From positions 1 through 16,817 of the forward strand of contig WQWP01000043.1 of the NCBI GenBank assembly GCA_009787485.1: a stretch of 16,817 nt of DNA, read 5' to 3'. Each line of letters begins with the position of its first letter. Positions within the stretch are counted from its first letter, which is position 1. Under the pieces are notes generated by a model. That model did no database searches. It saw only the letters and a list, made by a program, of their open reading frames with translations, and was not told where the DNA came from. Source of the DNA: Lentimicrobiaceae bacterium (GTDB lineage Bacteria; Bacteroidota; Bacteroidia; Bacteroidales; WCHB1-69). Positions 7,788-15,379 of the stretch are shown here, one piece after another. Made by a program: the position numbers and the translations under genes.

Positions 7788-9500
7788 ATGAAAAAAACAA
7801 TTACCCGAAACATTGCCATAACCTCCGCAATTTTCCTCATTGCATTTTCCATTATGCTAATAACCAATTATTTTCAAGTTCGTAACGCGAACACCTTGGA
7901 AGTAATTGAAGCACTAAAGCAAACCAACGAACAATACAGCGATAACCCACAATTACAAGAACAGATCCGCGAATTAGACTTGTTGGCAAGAAAAGCCTAT
8001 TTTATTAACCTCAACCGGCTTAAAACAGGCGTTGCCATTTTGCTAGCTATGGCGGTTGTATTTGTAATTTCTTTACGAATTTGCTTTGCAAAAAGCAAAG
8101 ATATCCCCAACAAAGAAATTGACCCCATTGACGACTGGGCAATCCAATCAAAAGCAAGAAAATACATTGTTTGGATAGCAAGCGGCTTAGCGCTGGGCGG
8201 AGCTGTTTTTGCCCTGTTAACTTCCCCACATCTAAAAAAAGAAAACACTCAAATAATAATCGCAGAGTCGATTTCTGTCGAACAAGTCGAACAAATTGAA
8301 CAAGAAACACAACCAGCAGAAGAATTAACAGAAACCTCAGTAGCCACAGAAATCTCAAAAATCACCCACAACGCCTTCAGAGGCAACAACTCCCTCGGCT
8401 TAAGCAGCGCAAAAAAGATTCCAACTTCATGGAACTTACAATCTGGCAAGCATATTCTTTGGAGAGTGGACGTTCCGCGCAGAGGCTATAATTCGCCGAT
8501 AATCAACGGAAACAAGATTTTCTTTTCGGGAGCAGATGAAAAAACACGGGAGTTGTTTTGCTATGAGTTAAGCTCAGGAAAGCAATTATGGAAGTTGGAA
8601 GCCAAAAACATCCCCGGCTCGCCCGGCCAGCCGCCAAAAACAACGGATGATACCGGATTGGCAGCTTCGAGCGTTGCTACCAACGGCGAGGTGGTTTGCG
8701 CTATTTTCGGCACCGGCGATCTCATTTGCGCCGATGTGAACGGCAAACGGTTATGGGCTAAAAACATCGGCGTGCCCGATAACCCTTACGGATACGCGTC
8801 ATCGCTGATTATTTACGAAAATCTATTGATCATACAGTACGACAACCACAACTCGCCCAAAGTTATAGCCTTAGATTTAGCAAACGGAAATGAGCGTTGG
8901 TCTAAACCACGTCCTGAGAGAAATCCGTCGTGGAGCAGTCCGGTATTAGCCATAGTCAACAACCGTCCACAATTGATACTGATAGGCAATCCGGGCGTTA
9001 CCTCATACAACCCAAACACCGGAGAAGCATACTGGCGCGTAGAGGTTATGTCGGGAGAGCCCGCTCCGAGCGCCGCATACGCCAACGGAACTGTTTTTGT
9101 GGCAACCGAATATGCAACAATGGCTGCCATCAATGCGAAAGATGGTTCTGTGCTTTGGAAAAGCAACGAAATTTTGCCCGAAATTGCCAGCCCTGTAGCC
9201 ACAAAAGATTTTCTCTTTGTAGCTACAAGTTACGGCGTAGTAGCCAGTTTTGACCCTCAAACCGGCAAAGTGATAAAAACAATGGACTTCACTGCTGATT
9301 TTAACGCCTCCCCCATCATTGTGGAAGACAAAATCTATTTATTCTGCGCCAAAGGCACAGTATATATGCTCTCTGCCAAAGGCAATTTTACATTGATAAA
9401 TTCTTTTGAAACAGGCGAAAAGACGTTTGCAACGCCGGCGTTTACTGATGGAAAAATTGTGGTTAAAACGGAGAAGAGTATTTATTGTGTGTCTGAGTAA
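7788..9500 (+). CDS. Three-TM PQQ-type beta-propeller protein
   Basis: The protein has 570 residues. Membrane segments lie at about 9-27, 79-100 and 126-145. Between the first two is a helical, probably periplasmic stretch with the motif IRELDLLARKAYF (60-72). A Glu/Thr-rich linker (about 150-195) leads to a propeller from about residue 196. The propeller starts with NAFRGNNSLG, the same FRG-type entry seen in the 575-1972 protein, and has turn motifs SSGKQLWKLE, ANGNERWSKP, NTGEAYWRVE and KDGSVLWKSN. With the N-terminus inside, the propeller faces the periplasm. It is a likely scaffold or sensor-like docking protein; no catalytic residues were recognised. The start at 7788 is fixed by MKKTITRN directly after the repeat element. 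It ends the + strand gene series and meets tnaA tail to tail with a 30-base gap. Confidence 0.82.
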   Translation: MKKTITRNIAITSAIFLIAFSIMLITNYFQVRNANTLEVIEALKQTNEQYSDNPQLQEQIRELDLLARKAYFINLNRLKTGVAILLAMAVVFVISLRICFAKSKDIPNKEIDPIDDWAIQSKARKYIVWIASGLALGGAVFALLTSPHLKKENTQIIIAESISVEQVEQIEQETQPAEELTETSVATEISKITHNAFRGNNSLGLSSAKKIPTSWNLQSGKHILWRVDVPRRGYNSPIINGNKIFFSGADEKTRELFCYELSSGKQLWKLEAKNIPGSPGQPPKTTDDTGLAASSVATNGEVVCAIFGTGDLICADVNGKRLWAKNIGVPDNPYGYASSLIIYENLLIIQYDNHNSPKVIALDLANGNERWSKPRPERNPSWSSPVLAIVNNRPQLILIGNPGVTSYNPNTGEAYWRVEVMSGEPAPSAAYANGTVFVATEYATMAAINAKDGSVLWKSNEILPEIASPVATKDFLFVATSYGVVASFDPQTGKVIKTMDFTADFNASPIIVEDKIYLFCAKGTVYMLSAKGNFTLINSFETGEKTFATPAFTDGKIVVKTEKSIYCVSE

Positions 9501-9503
9501 GTC

Positions 9504-9531
9504 TATGTAATCTGCGTCGTTACATACTTTT
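9504..9531. terminator. Possible weak bidirectional terminator between convergent genes
   Basis: Arms TATGTAA (9504-9510) and TTACATA (9520-9526) with a 9-nt loop are followed by CTTTT. The hairpin is AT-rich and weak. Its position between the stop codons of a + gene and tnaA on - is the main support. Confidence 0.3.
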
Positions 9532-10904
9532 CAAAGTCGCTCTAATTTAACCGTAAAGTGCCGCATAATCGGCGCCTCCCAAACAATTTCCACCCCACGC
9601 GTAATTTCTTCTCTTCGGTCGAAAACATTTTTCAAAGCTGCAGCCACAACATCCATGTGATTATTGGTGTAAGTTCTTCTCGGAATTGCCAACCGCAAAA
9701 ACTCCATCCCACCAAAACGATTTTGACGCGTAACAGGATCTCTATCAGCCAACAGGTACCCGATTTCGCACCCACGAATACCGGCTTCCAAATACAATTC
9801 TATAGTTAAAGTTTGTGCCGGAAACTCCTCTTTGGGCACATGTGTCAGCACTTTCTGAGCATCAATAAAAATGGCGTGCCCACCGGCAGGTCTTTGATAC
9901 GGAATGCCGTATTCGTCTAACTTTTGTGCCAGGTAAGCCACCTGCTTAATTCGAGTTTCCAGGTTTTCAAACTCGGTATTTTCGTCCAAGCCTGCGGCAA
10001 TGGCGTTCATATCGCGGCCCGCCAACCCGCCGTATGTGATATATCCTTCATAGATTATACATTTCACTTTTGCCTGTTCGTACCATTCATCCAAATTAGT
10101 GGCGATGAAGCCGCCCATGTTTACTTGCGCGTCTTTTTTGGCGCTCATAGTCATGCCATCGGCGTATCTAAACATCTGTAAACAAATCTCTTTGATAGAT
10201 TTCTCTTCATATCCTTTTTCGCGGGTTTTGATGAAGTAGGCATTTTCGGAAAAGCGCGCCGCATCGAACAACACAGGTTTGTGGTATTTTTTAGCCACGG
10301 CGTGAACCTCTTCCATATTTTGCATGGAAACCGGCTGACCGCCACACGTGTTATTCGTAATGGTAACTAACACAAAAGGAATTTTATCCGCATATTGCGC
10401 CAAACAATCTTCCAACATCTTGACATCCATGTTGCCTTTAAAAGGAATCTCTAATTGCGTGTCGCGCGCTTCGGCAATGGTGCAGTCCACCGCAAACGCT
10501 TTTCGCGATTCTATGTGTCCTTTCGTAGTATCAAAATGTGAGTTTCCGGGCACAATATCCCCTTCTTTAATCAAGCAGGAGAACAGCACATTTTCGGCGG
10601 CGCGCCCTTGGTGTGTGGGAATTATGTGCTTAAACCCCGTAATTGCCGTAATGGTTTCTTTCATCTTAAAGAAAGAGGTTGCGCCGGCATAACTTTCATC
10701 GCCCAGCATCATGGCAGCCCACTGCCGGTCGCTCATTGCGCCGGTGCCGGAATCGGTAAGTAAATCAATATAAACTTTTTGAGATTCTAATTGAAACACG
10801 TTGTAGTGCGCTTCTTTCAACCATTTTTCACGTTCTTTGAGCGTGCTTTTTCTGATGGACTCTACCATCTTAATTTTCCAGGATTCGGCGAAAGGGATTT
10901 TCAT
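9531..10904 (-). CDS. tnaA: Tryptophanase (tryptophan indole-lyase)
   Basis: The protein is 457 residues and belongs to the PLP-dependent beta-eliminating lyases. It converts tryptophan to indole, pyruvate and ammonia in the cytoplasm. The family motifs IDLLTDSGTGAMS (46-58), PTHQGRAAEN (96-105), NNTCGGQPVSM (184-194) and SAKKD (254-258, PLP lysine K257) are all present. Tryptophanase and tyrosine phenol-lyase are close relatives. Three positions favour tryptophanase here: D125 in HFDTT (Thr in the phenol-lyase), I381 in CEIG (Arg in the phenol-lyase) and H449 in RHFT (Phe in the phenol-lyase). No TnaC-like leader peptide is visible. The whole 5' flank consists of heptamer repeats, and the MORN lipoprotein gene lies upstream on the same strand, so read-through from there is possible. 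Confidence 0.93.
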   Translation of the reverse strand: MKIPFAESWKIKMVESIRKSTLKEREKWLKEAHYNVFQLESQKVYIDLLTDSGTGAMSDRQWAAMMLGDESYAGATSFFKMKETITAITGFKHIIPTHQGRAAENVLFSCLIKEGDIVPGNSHFDTTKGHIESRKAFAVDCTIAEARDTQLEIPFKGNMDVKMLEDCLAQYADKIPFVLVTITNNTCGGQPVSMQNMEEVHAVAKKYHKPVLFDAARFSENAYFIKTREKGYEEKSIKEICLQMFRYADGMTMSAKKDAQVNMGGFIATNLDEWYEQAKVKCIIYEGYITYGGLAGRDMNAIAAGLDENTEFENLETRIKQVAYLAQKLDEYGIPYQRPAGGHAIFIDAQKVLTHVPKEEFPAQTLTIELYLEAGIRGCEIGYLLADRDPVTRQNRFGGMEFLRLAIPRRTYTNNHMDVVAAALKNVFDRREEITRGVEIVWEAPIMRHFTVKLERL

Positions 10905-10905
10905 T

Positions 10906-10975
10906 GTTAGTGGTTAATGGTTAGTGGTTAGTGGTTAGTGGTTAGTGGTTAGTGGTTAGTGATTAGTGGTTAGTG
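10906..10975. repeat. Heptamer tandem array GTTAGTG, ten units, in the tnaA leader
   Basis: Ten consecutive units occupy 70 bases; eight are exact GTTAGTG, and the variants are GTTAATG and ATTAGTG. On the tnaA-coding strand the unit reads CACTAAC. The array touches the tnaA start codon, so it replaces the usual ribosome binding region. Confidence 0.95.
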
Positions 10976-10990
10976 GTTTTAATATTCTTT

Positions 10991-11039
10991 TAATTCTTAA
11001 TTCCTAATTCTTAATTCCTAATTCCTAATTCTTAATTCT
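10991..11039. repeat. Heptamer tandem array TAATTCY, seven units
   Basis: Seven gap-free units alternate between TAATTCT and TAATTCC. In reverse complement this is the RGAATTA family also found at 451-485. The last units include the stop codon and final codons of the MORN lipoprotein gene. Together with the neighbouring GTTAGTG array it fills nearly all of the space between that gene and tnaA. Confidence 0.93.
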
Positions 11040-11589
11040 TCAGTTTCAAACATTTCTGACAGTATTCGCAGGCAACGGTGTTTGCATCTGCTTTTATTTT
11101 TTTGGTTTGTTTGCCGGCTTCATCGTACCAATACCAGGTTCCTGCGCAAACCCCATGATTGTAATGCCCTCTAAATATTGGTTTTCCACTTTCTCTATAG
11201 ACGATATAGTCGCCATGTTCCTTGCCGTTCACATAAAAAGCTTCTGTTTGCACTGAGCCATCGCGGAAAAAGGCGTACCATTTTCCATCTCTCTGGCCTT
11301 CTTTCAGCCCGCCGGTTACATATTCTTGTTTATTTTCATAAAAATACGCCTCGCCTATTTTTTCTTGGGTGGGTTGCCCTTGCTCATCTGTTTTGTAATA
11401 GAAAACTATTTGAGGGCTATCATCGTTATAGAAAGCCACCACTTCGCCGCCGGGCGTATCCAAAGTAAACTCAGGGGTTGGAGGTTTCTGCTGCTTATTC
11501 CGACAAGCTGCAAAACATATTATTATTCCAAATATCCATAAACTCCGATAAAAAATGTTACCGGAAAAGAAAGAAAAATTAATTCTCAT
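11032..11589 (-). CDS. MORN-repeat (YwqK-like) lipoprotein
   Basis: The protein has 185 residues. The N-terminus is a lipoprotein signal: a hydrophobic stretch ending in FAAC with the acylated cysteine at about residue 29. Residues about 90-165 show MORN-type motifs with G-x-W/Y spacing: EGQRDGKWYAFFRDGS, NGKEHGDYIVYRESGK and NHGVCAGTWYWYDEAGK. Such variants occur in many Bacteroidota lipoproteins, often annotated after YwqK; the annotated antitoxin role is doubtful and I do not assert it. The C-terminus has CEYCQKC, a small cysteine cluster. The last codons and the TAA stop lie in a heptamer array, so the original tail may have been different. It is 11 bases downstream of another lipoprotein gene and probably cotranscribed with it. 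Confidence 0.75.
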   Translation of the reverse strand: MRINFSFFSGNIFYRSLWIFGIIICFAACRNKQQKPPTPEFTLDTPGGEVVAFYNDDSPQIVFYYKTDEQGQPTQEKIGEAYFYENKQEYVTGGLKEGQRDGKWYAFFRDGSVQTEAFYVNGKEHGDYIVYRESGKPIFRGHYNHGVCAGTWYWYDEAGKQTKKIKADANTVACEYCQKCLKLKN

Positions 11590-11600
11590 ATTGTAAAAAA

Positions 11601-11948
11601 TTATTCGTTAACTTCTTCTTGAGTTTGTTTTCCAATTTCTACCATCGTGGCAACAGGCATTTCATTCTCTTCTGCCGGAGGAAGATAGAAAACAGTGATC
11701 AAATCTCCTGCTTTTGCATCTATGGCTCTCGACATGTCCGCTTCAGTAATATTGAAAATCATGATTTCGTCGTTGTCCGCGTAAACAGTGATGGAAGTCA
11801 TGCCCACTTCTACGATATATCCGGAAATAGCCGCGTTGTTATGGGTTTCGATTTCATTCATGAATACTACCTCTAAGGTTTTCGGTTTACAAGAGAACAA
11901 TAGAAATACTGATAGCAAAACAGTTGCAATAAAAAATGTTTTTTTCAT
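11601..11948 (-). CDS. Small lipoprotein of unknown function
   Basis: The protein has 115 residues. It starts MKKTFFIATVLL and carries a lipobox LFSC with the modified cysteine at residue 20. The mature part alternates hydrophobic and polar residues (for example GYIVEVGMTSITVYADNDEI), which suggests a small beta-rich domain, and ends with an acidic tail. I do not recognise a family. A good -7 promoter element lies about 40 bases upstream. The MORN lipoprotein follows after 11 bases, so the two form a short lipoprotein operon, perhaps reading on into tnaA. Confidence 0.65.
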   Translation of the reverse strand: MKKTFFIATVLLSVFLLFSCKPKTLEVVFMNEIETHNNAAISGYIVEVGMTSITVYADNDEIMIFNITEADMSRAIDAKAGDLITVFYLPPAEENEMPVATMVEIGKQTQEEVNE

Positions 11949-11989
11949 AATAAAATAGATTTTGAATTTACTATATGTTTTTTGGAGTG

Positions 11990-11997
11990 CAAAAGTA
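11990..11997 (-). promoter_or_regulatory. Bacteroidota -7 promoter element for the lipoprotein genes
   Basis: On the - strand this reads TACTTTTG followed by CAC, matching the TAnnTTTG consensus. It lies about 42 bases from the ATG at 11948. No convincing -33 TTTG at the usual 19-21 base spacing was found. Confidence 0.5.
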
Positions 11998-12029
11998 GTT
12001 TTTTTTGCGAGAAAATATACAACAAAATT

Positions 12030-12057
12030 GTAGAGACGTTGCGCGCAACGTCTCTAC
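12030..12057. repeat. Perfect 28-nt GTAGAGAC palindrome at the end of nfo
   Basis: The two 14-nt halves, GTAGAGACGTTGCG and its exact reverse complement, abut directly. The same outer arms occur at 2878-2905. On the - strand, the TAG of the arm (12054-12056) is the stop codon of nfo. No T-run follows, so it is not a standard terminator, although the RNA would fold strongly. Confidence 0.93.
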
Positions 12058-12896
12058 CGTGTTACTGATTTCAACCAAGCAATTTCCTCTGCCCACTTAC
12101 TCGAATCAGGCGTTTCCAAAATTAGCGGCATATTATCAAATCGCGGGTCTTGCATCATTCTTGCGAATACCTCTTTGCCAAGAAGCCCCATGCCGATGTT
12201 TTCATGCCGGTCAACGCGACTTCCCAAGTCTTTTTTGGCGTCGTTCAGGTGGATGCCTCTCAAATAATGGGCGCCTACCACCTCATCAAACTCGCGCCAT
12301 GTGTTGTAGTATCCGGCTTCCGTTTTTATGTCGTAACCGGCGGCGTAAGTGTGGCAGGTATCAAGACAAACACCTACCCGTGTTTTATCTTCAACTTTAT
12401 CAATAATTTGCGCTAAATGCGAAAAACTAAAACCCAAATTTGAGCCTTGTCCGGCGGTGTTCTCAATTACAGCAGTTACTCCTTTGGTTTTTTCCAATGC
12501 CAAATTAATGGATGCTGAAATACGGCTTAAACATTCGTCCGTAGAAATGGCATGCAAATGGCTTCCCGGATGAAAATTTAACAACAAAAGTCCCAACTGC
12601 TCAACTCGTAACATTTCATCAATGAATGCCTTGCGCGATTTTTCCAAACCTTCTTTTTCCGGATGTCCCAGATTTATTAAATATGTATCATGCGGCAGAA
12701 TAGATTCCGGGGCGAAGCCTTTTTTTGCACAATTCTCTTTAAAAAGTGTAATATTTTTCGCCGATAGAGGAGGCGCATCCCAACGCCGTTGGTTTTTTGT
12801 AAAAAAAGCAAAAGCGGTAGCTCCGATTACGCTGGCATTCAATGGGGCGTTTTCTACGCCACCCTCAGCGCTGACATGTGAACCTATATACTTCAT
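12054..12896 (-). CDS. nfo: Endonuclease IV (AP endonuclease)
   Basis: The protein has 280 residues from the ATG at 12896, starting MKYIGSHVSAEGG as in E. coli Nfo. The ORF extends another 34 codons upstream, but that part is not family-like and covers the promoter region. The enzyme cuts DNA at abasic sites and removes 3' blocking groups in base excision repair. Metal-ligand regions of the TIM barrel are conserved: NFHPGSHL, VIENTAGQGSNLGF, GVCLDTCHTYAAGYD, HLNDAKKDLGSRVDRHENIG and PLILETPD. The C-terminus stops at WLKSVTR, slightly shorter than in E. coli, and the stop codon belongs to a palindromic repeat. It is divergent from recQ, another repair gene, across 265 bases. Confidence 0.96.
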   Translation of the reverse strand: MKYIGSHVSAEGGVENAPLNASVIGATAFAFFTKNQRRWDAPPLSAKNITLFKENCAKKGFAPESILPHDTYLINLGHPEKEGLEKSRKAFIDEMLRVEQLGLLLLNFHPGSHLHAISTDECLSRISASINLALEKTKGVTAVIENTAGQGSNLGFSFSHLAQIIDKVEDKTRVGVCLDTCHTYAAGYDIKTEAGYYNTWREFDEVVGAHYLRGIHLNDAKKDLGSRVDRHENIGMGLLGKEVFARMMQDPRFDNMPLILETPDSSKWAEEIAWLKSVTR

Positions 12897-12922
12897 AATG
12901 ACTAATTTTTCGGCAAAAGTAA

Positions 12923-12930
12923 CAAAACTA
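12923..12930 (-). promoter_or_regulatory. Possible -7 promoter element for nfo
   Basis: The - strand reads TAGTTTTG, matching TAnnTTTG, about 27 bases before the chosen nfo ATG. This position also argues against the longer upstream start. A -33 element is not obvious. Confidence 0.4.
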
Positions 12931-13088
12931 TTTGGAAAGAAAGCGCTAATTTTCGCTATTTTTTGCCATTTCTCTTCACAAAAAAAATGAATATTCACAA
13001 AGTAAAAAAATATTTTGTTGATTATAAATATGTTAACATAATTACATTAAAAAAAATGGTATTTCATGCAAAATCATTGATTTTTTTA

Positions 13089-13096
13089 TAATTTTG
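13089..13096 (+). promoter_or_regulatory. Possible -7 promoter element for recQ
   Basis: TAATTTTG matches TAnnTTTG in the very AT-rich nfo-recQ intergenic region, about 65 bases before the recQ ATG. The -33 half is weak. Apart from this and the nfo element, the interval 12897-13161 shows no gene or strong structure. Confidence 0.4.
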
Positions 13097-13161
13097 TTTT
13101 ATGAAAGTTAGCAGGGAACAAATGTTAAATTAAAAACCTAAAAAACTGAAAGATTTAGAAA

Positions 13162-15378
13162 ATGAGTATAAAAACAGTATCGGATAAGGAAGTACAGCAA
13201 ACACTAAAAAAAGTTTTTGGATTTAATTCCTTTAAAGGCGACCAACTGAAGGTGATCAAATCATTATTAAAAGGCAAAGATTGTTTTGTGATTATGCCTA
13301 CAGGTGGTGGAAAATCGCTTTGTTATCAATTACCTGCATTAATTTGCGAAGGAACGACTATTATCATTTCGCCGCTCATCGCCTTGATGAAAAACCAGGT
13401 AGATGCCCTTCGGAATTTCGGCACCGAATTGGGTATTGCCCACTTTTTAAACTCTTCTTTATCAAAAGTAGAAATAAAAGCCGTGAAAGATGATTTGCTG
13501 GCAGGCAAAACCAAACTCCTTTATGTGGCTCCCGAAACGCTTACCAAAGAAGAAAATGTAGATTTTTTCAAAGATATCAACATTTCTTTTTTTGCCATTG
13601 ATGAAGCGCATTGTATTTCCGAATGGGGGCACGATTTCAGACCCGAATACAGAAGAATTAGAGAAACTATTGATAAAATTAACAAAAAAATGCCGCTCAT
13701 TGCGCTCACGGCAACTGCAACGCCCAAAGTGCAAAGCGACATCCAGAAGAACCTGGGCATTGACAAAGCGGAGGTTTTTATATCTTCTTTTAATCGCCCC
13801 AACCTCTATTATGAAATTCGGGAGAAAACAAAAGAAATTGACAAAGAGATTGTTAAGTTTGTTAAAAGCCATAGCGGTAAATCGGGCATTATTTATTGTT
13901 TAAGCAGAAAAAAGGTTGAAGAATTGGCTGAATTTTTGCGCGCCAATCAGATTCGTGCGCTTCCCTACCATGCCGGGCTTGAATCGCAAGAGCGTGTATT
14001 TAACCAAGATGCGTTTTTGATGGAAGATGCTGAAATTATTGTCGCGACCATCGCTTTTGGAATGGGCATTGACAAACCTGATGTGCGTTTTGTGATCCAC
14101 TACGATATGCCCAAAAGTTTGGAAGGCTATTATCAGGAAACCGGACGCGCCGGACGCGATGACGGAGAAGGGCTTTGTATCGCTTTTTACGACATCAAAG
14201 ATTTATACAAATTAGAAAAATTCTCTGCTAAAAAATCAGTCGCAGAGCAGGAAATGGTAAAGCAATTATTGGCGGAAACAGCTTCGTACGCAGAATCAAC
14301 CAATTGCCGAAGAAAACACATATTGCATTATTTTGGTGAAATTTATGAAAATGATAATTGCGGTTGTTGCGATGTTTGTTTGCATCCCAAACCCAAAATG
14401 AATGCTACCGAACAAGTGCAGTTAGTTATTGAAGTGATCAAAGAAGTGAAACAACAATTTGTTGATATTCACATTATTGACATCATTACCGGAGAAAAAA
14501 CAACGACTATTATCAAATTTAAACACAATAAATTAAAACAATTTGGCGAAGGAGAAGAATATGAGGCTAAATTTTGGGCGAGCGTGGTTCGCGTAGCTAT
14601 TTTTGAAGAGCTTATTTATAAAGATATCGAAAACTACGGTTTGCTGAAAATTTCGCCCAAAGGCGAAAAATATCTTACCAATCCATATACGCTTTACGTT
14701 CAAAAACCAAAATCAAAATCTACAGACGATGATATGGACGACGACGAAATGTCGGACGATATGATACCGGTGAAAGGTGAAGCTACCGATGCAGCTTTGT
14801 TTGCGATGTTGAAAGATTTGCGAAAATCCATTTCCGTTAAAGAAAACCTGCCGCCGTTTATCATTTTCCAGGATCCTTCTTTAGAAGACATGTGCATTCA
14901 ATACCCCACCACCATTGAGGAAATGGTAAACATTACCGGCGTGGGCGCAGGAAAAGCGCAAAAATACGGCAAGCCTTTTGCCGATTTAATCAAGCAATAC
15001 GTTGAAGAAAACGAAATTGATAGACCACAAGACTTCATCGTAAAATCCATAGTTAAAAAATCCGCAATTAAAGTATTTATCGTTCAATGTATTGACAGAA
15101 AATTAAATTTTGAAGACGTCGCACACGCCAAAGGATTAGACATGGACGAACTGTTAACGGAAATTGAAAGCATTGTTACTTCCGGAACCAAAATAGACAT
15201 AGATTATTACATTGATGAAAACATCGAAAAATACCATCAGGAAGATATTTTAGACTACTTTGCCGAAGCCGAATCCGACTCTGCACAAATAGCTTTAGAT
15301 ACTTTGGGCGAAGATGATTTTAACATGGAAGAGATTCGCATCATGCGCATTAAATATTTGTCTGATGTAGGAAATTAA
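13162..15378 (+). CDS. recQ: ATP-dependent DNA helicase RecQ with Bacteroidota-type C-terminal extension
   Basis: The protein has 738 residues, longer than E. coli RecQ (about 610). It is a 3'-5' helicase for recombination and fork repair. The helicase core has PTGGGKS (46-52), DEAH (147-150), TATAT (183-187) and QETGRAGRD (325-333). The RecQ zinc site has C382, C400, C403 and C406. A winged-helix region follows, then an acidic linker rich in Asp (about 521-533) and an HRDC domain (about 542-615, with LPPFIIFQD and ITGVGAGKAQKYG). The last 120 residues form an acidic, helical helix-turn-helix-like extension that I recall from many Bacteroidota RecQ proteins. The ATG at 13162 fits the family start. 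prmC begins 1 base after the stop, so the two are cotranscribed. Confidence 0.96.
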   Translation: MSIKTVSDKEVQQTLKKVFGFNSFKGDQLKVIKSLLKGKDCFVIMPTGGGKSLCYQLPALICEGTTIIISPLIALMKNQVDALRNFGTELGIAHFLNSSLSKVEIKAVKDDLLAGKTKLLYVAPETLTKEENVDFFKDINISFFAIDEAHCISEWGHDFRPEYRRIRETIDKINKKMPLIALTATATPKVQSDIQKNLGIDKAEVFISSFNRPNLYYEIREKTKEIDKEIVKFVKSHSGKSGIIYCLSRKKVEELAEFLRANQIRALPYHAGLESQERVFNQDAFLMEDAEIIVATIAFGMGIDKPDVRFVIHYDMPKSLEGYYQETGRAGRDDGEGLCIAFYDIKDLYKLEKFSAKKSVAEQEMVKQLLAETASYAESTNCRRKHILHYFGEIYENDNCGCCDVCLHPKPKMNATEQVQLVIEVIKEVKQQFVDIHIIDIITGEKTTTIIKFKHNKLKQFGEGEEYEAKFWASVVRVAIFEELIYKDIENYGLLKISPKGEKYLTNPYTLYVQKPKSKSTDDDMDDDEMSDDMIPVKGEATDAALFAMLKDLRKSISVKENLPPFIIFQDPSLEDMCIQYPTTIEEMVNITGVGAGKAQKYGKPFADLIKQYVEENEIDRPQDFIVKSIVKKSAIKVFIVQCIDRKLNFEDVAHAKGLDMDELLTEIESIVTSGTKIDIDYYIDENIEKYHQEDILDYFAEAESDSAQIALDTLGEDDFNMEEIRIMRIKYLSDVGN

Positions 15379-15379
15379 A

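Noticed and set aside
9531..10904. Tyrosine phenol-lyase
   Set aside because: The positions that are Thr, Arg and Phe in the phenol-lyase are D125, I381 and H449 here, as in tryptophanase.
10906..11039. CRISPR array or telomere-like repeat
   Set aside because: The units are contiguous 7-mers without spacers, and the site is internal between two genes.
12897..12998. Upstream extension of nfo to an ATG at 12998
   Set aside because: The added 34 residues are not family-like, MKYIGSHVS at 12896 matches the known start, and a -7 promoter element lies inside the extension.
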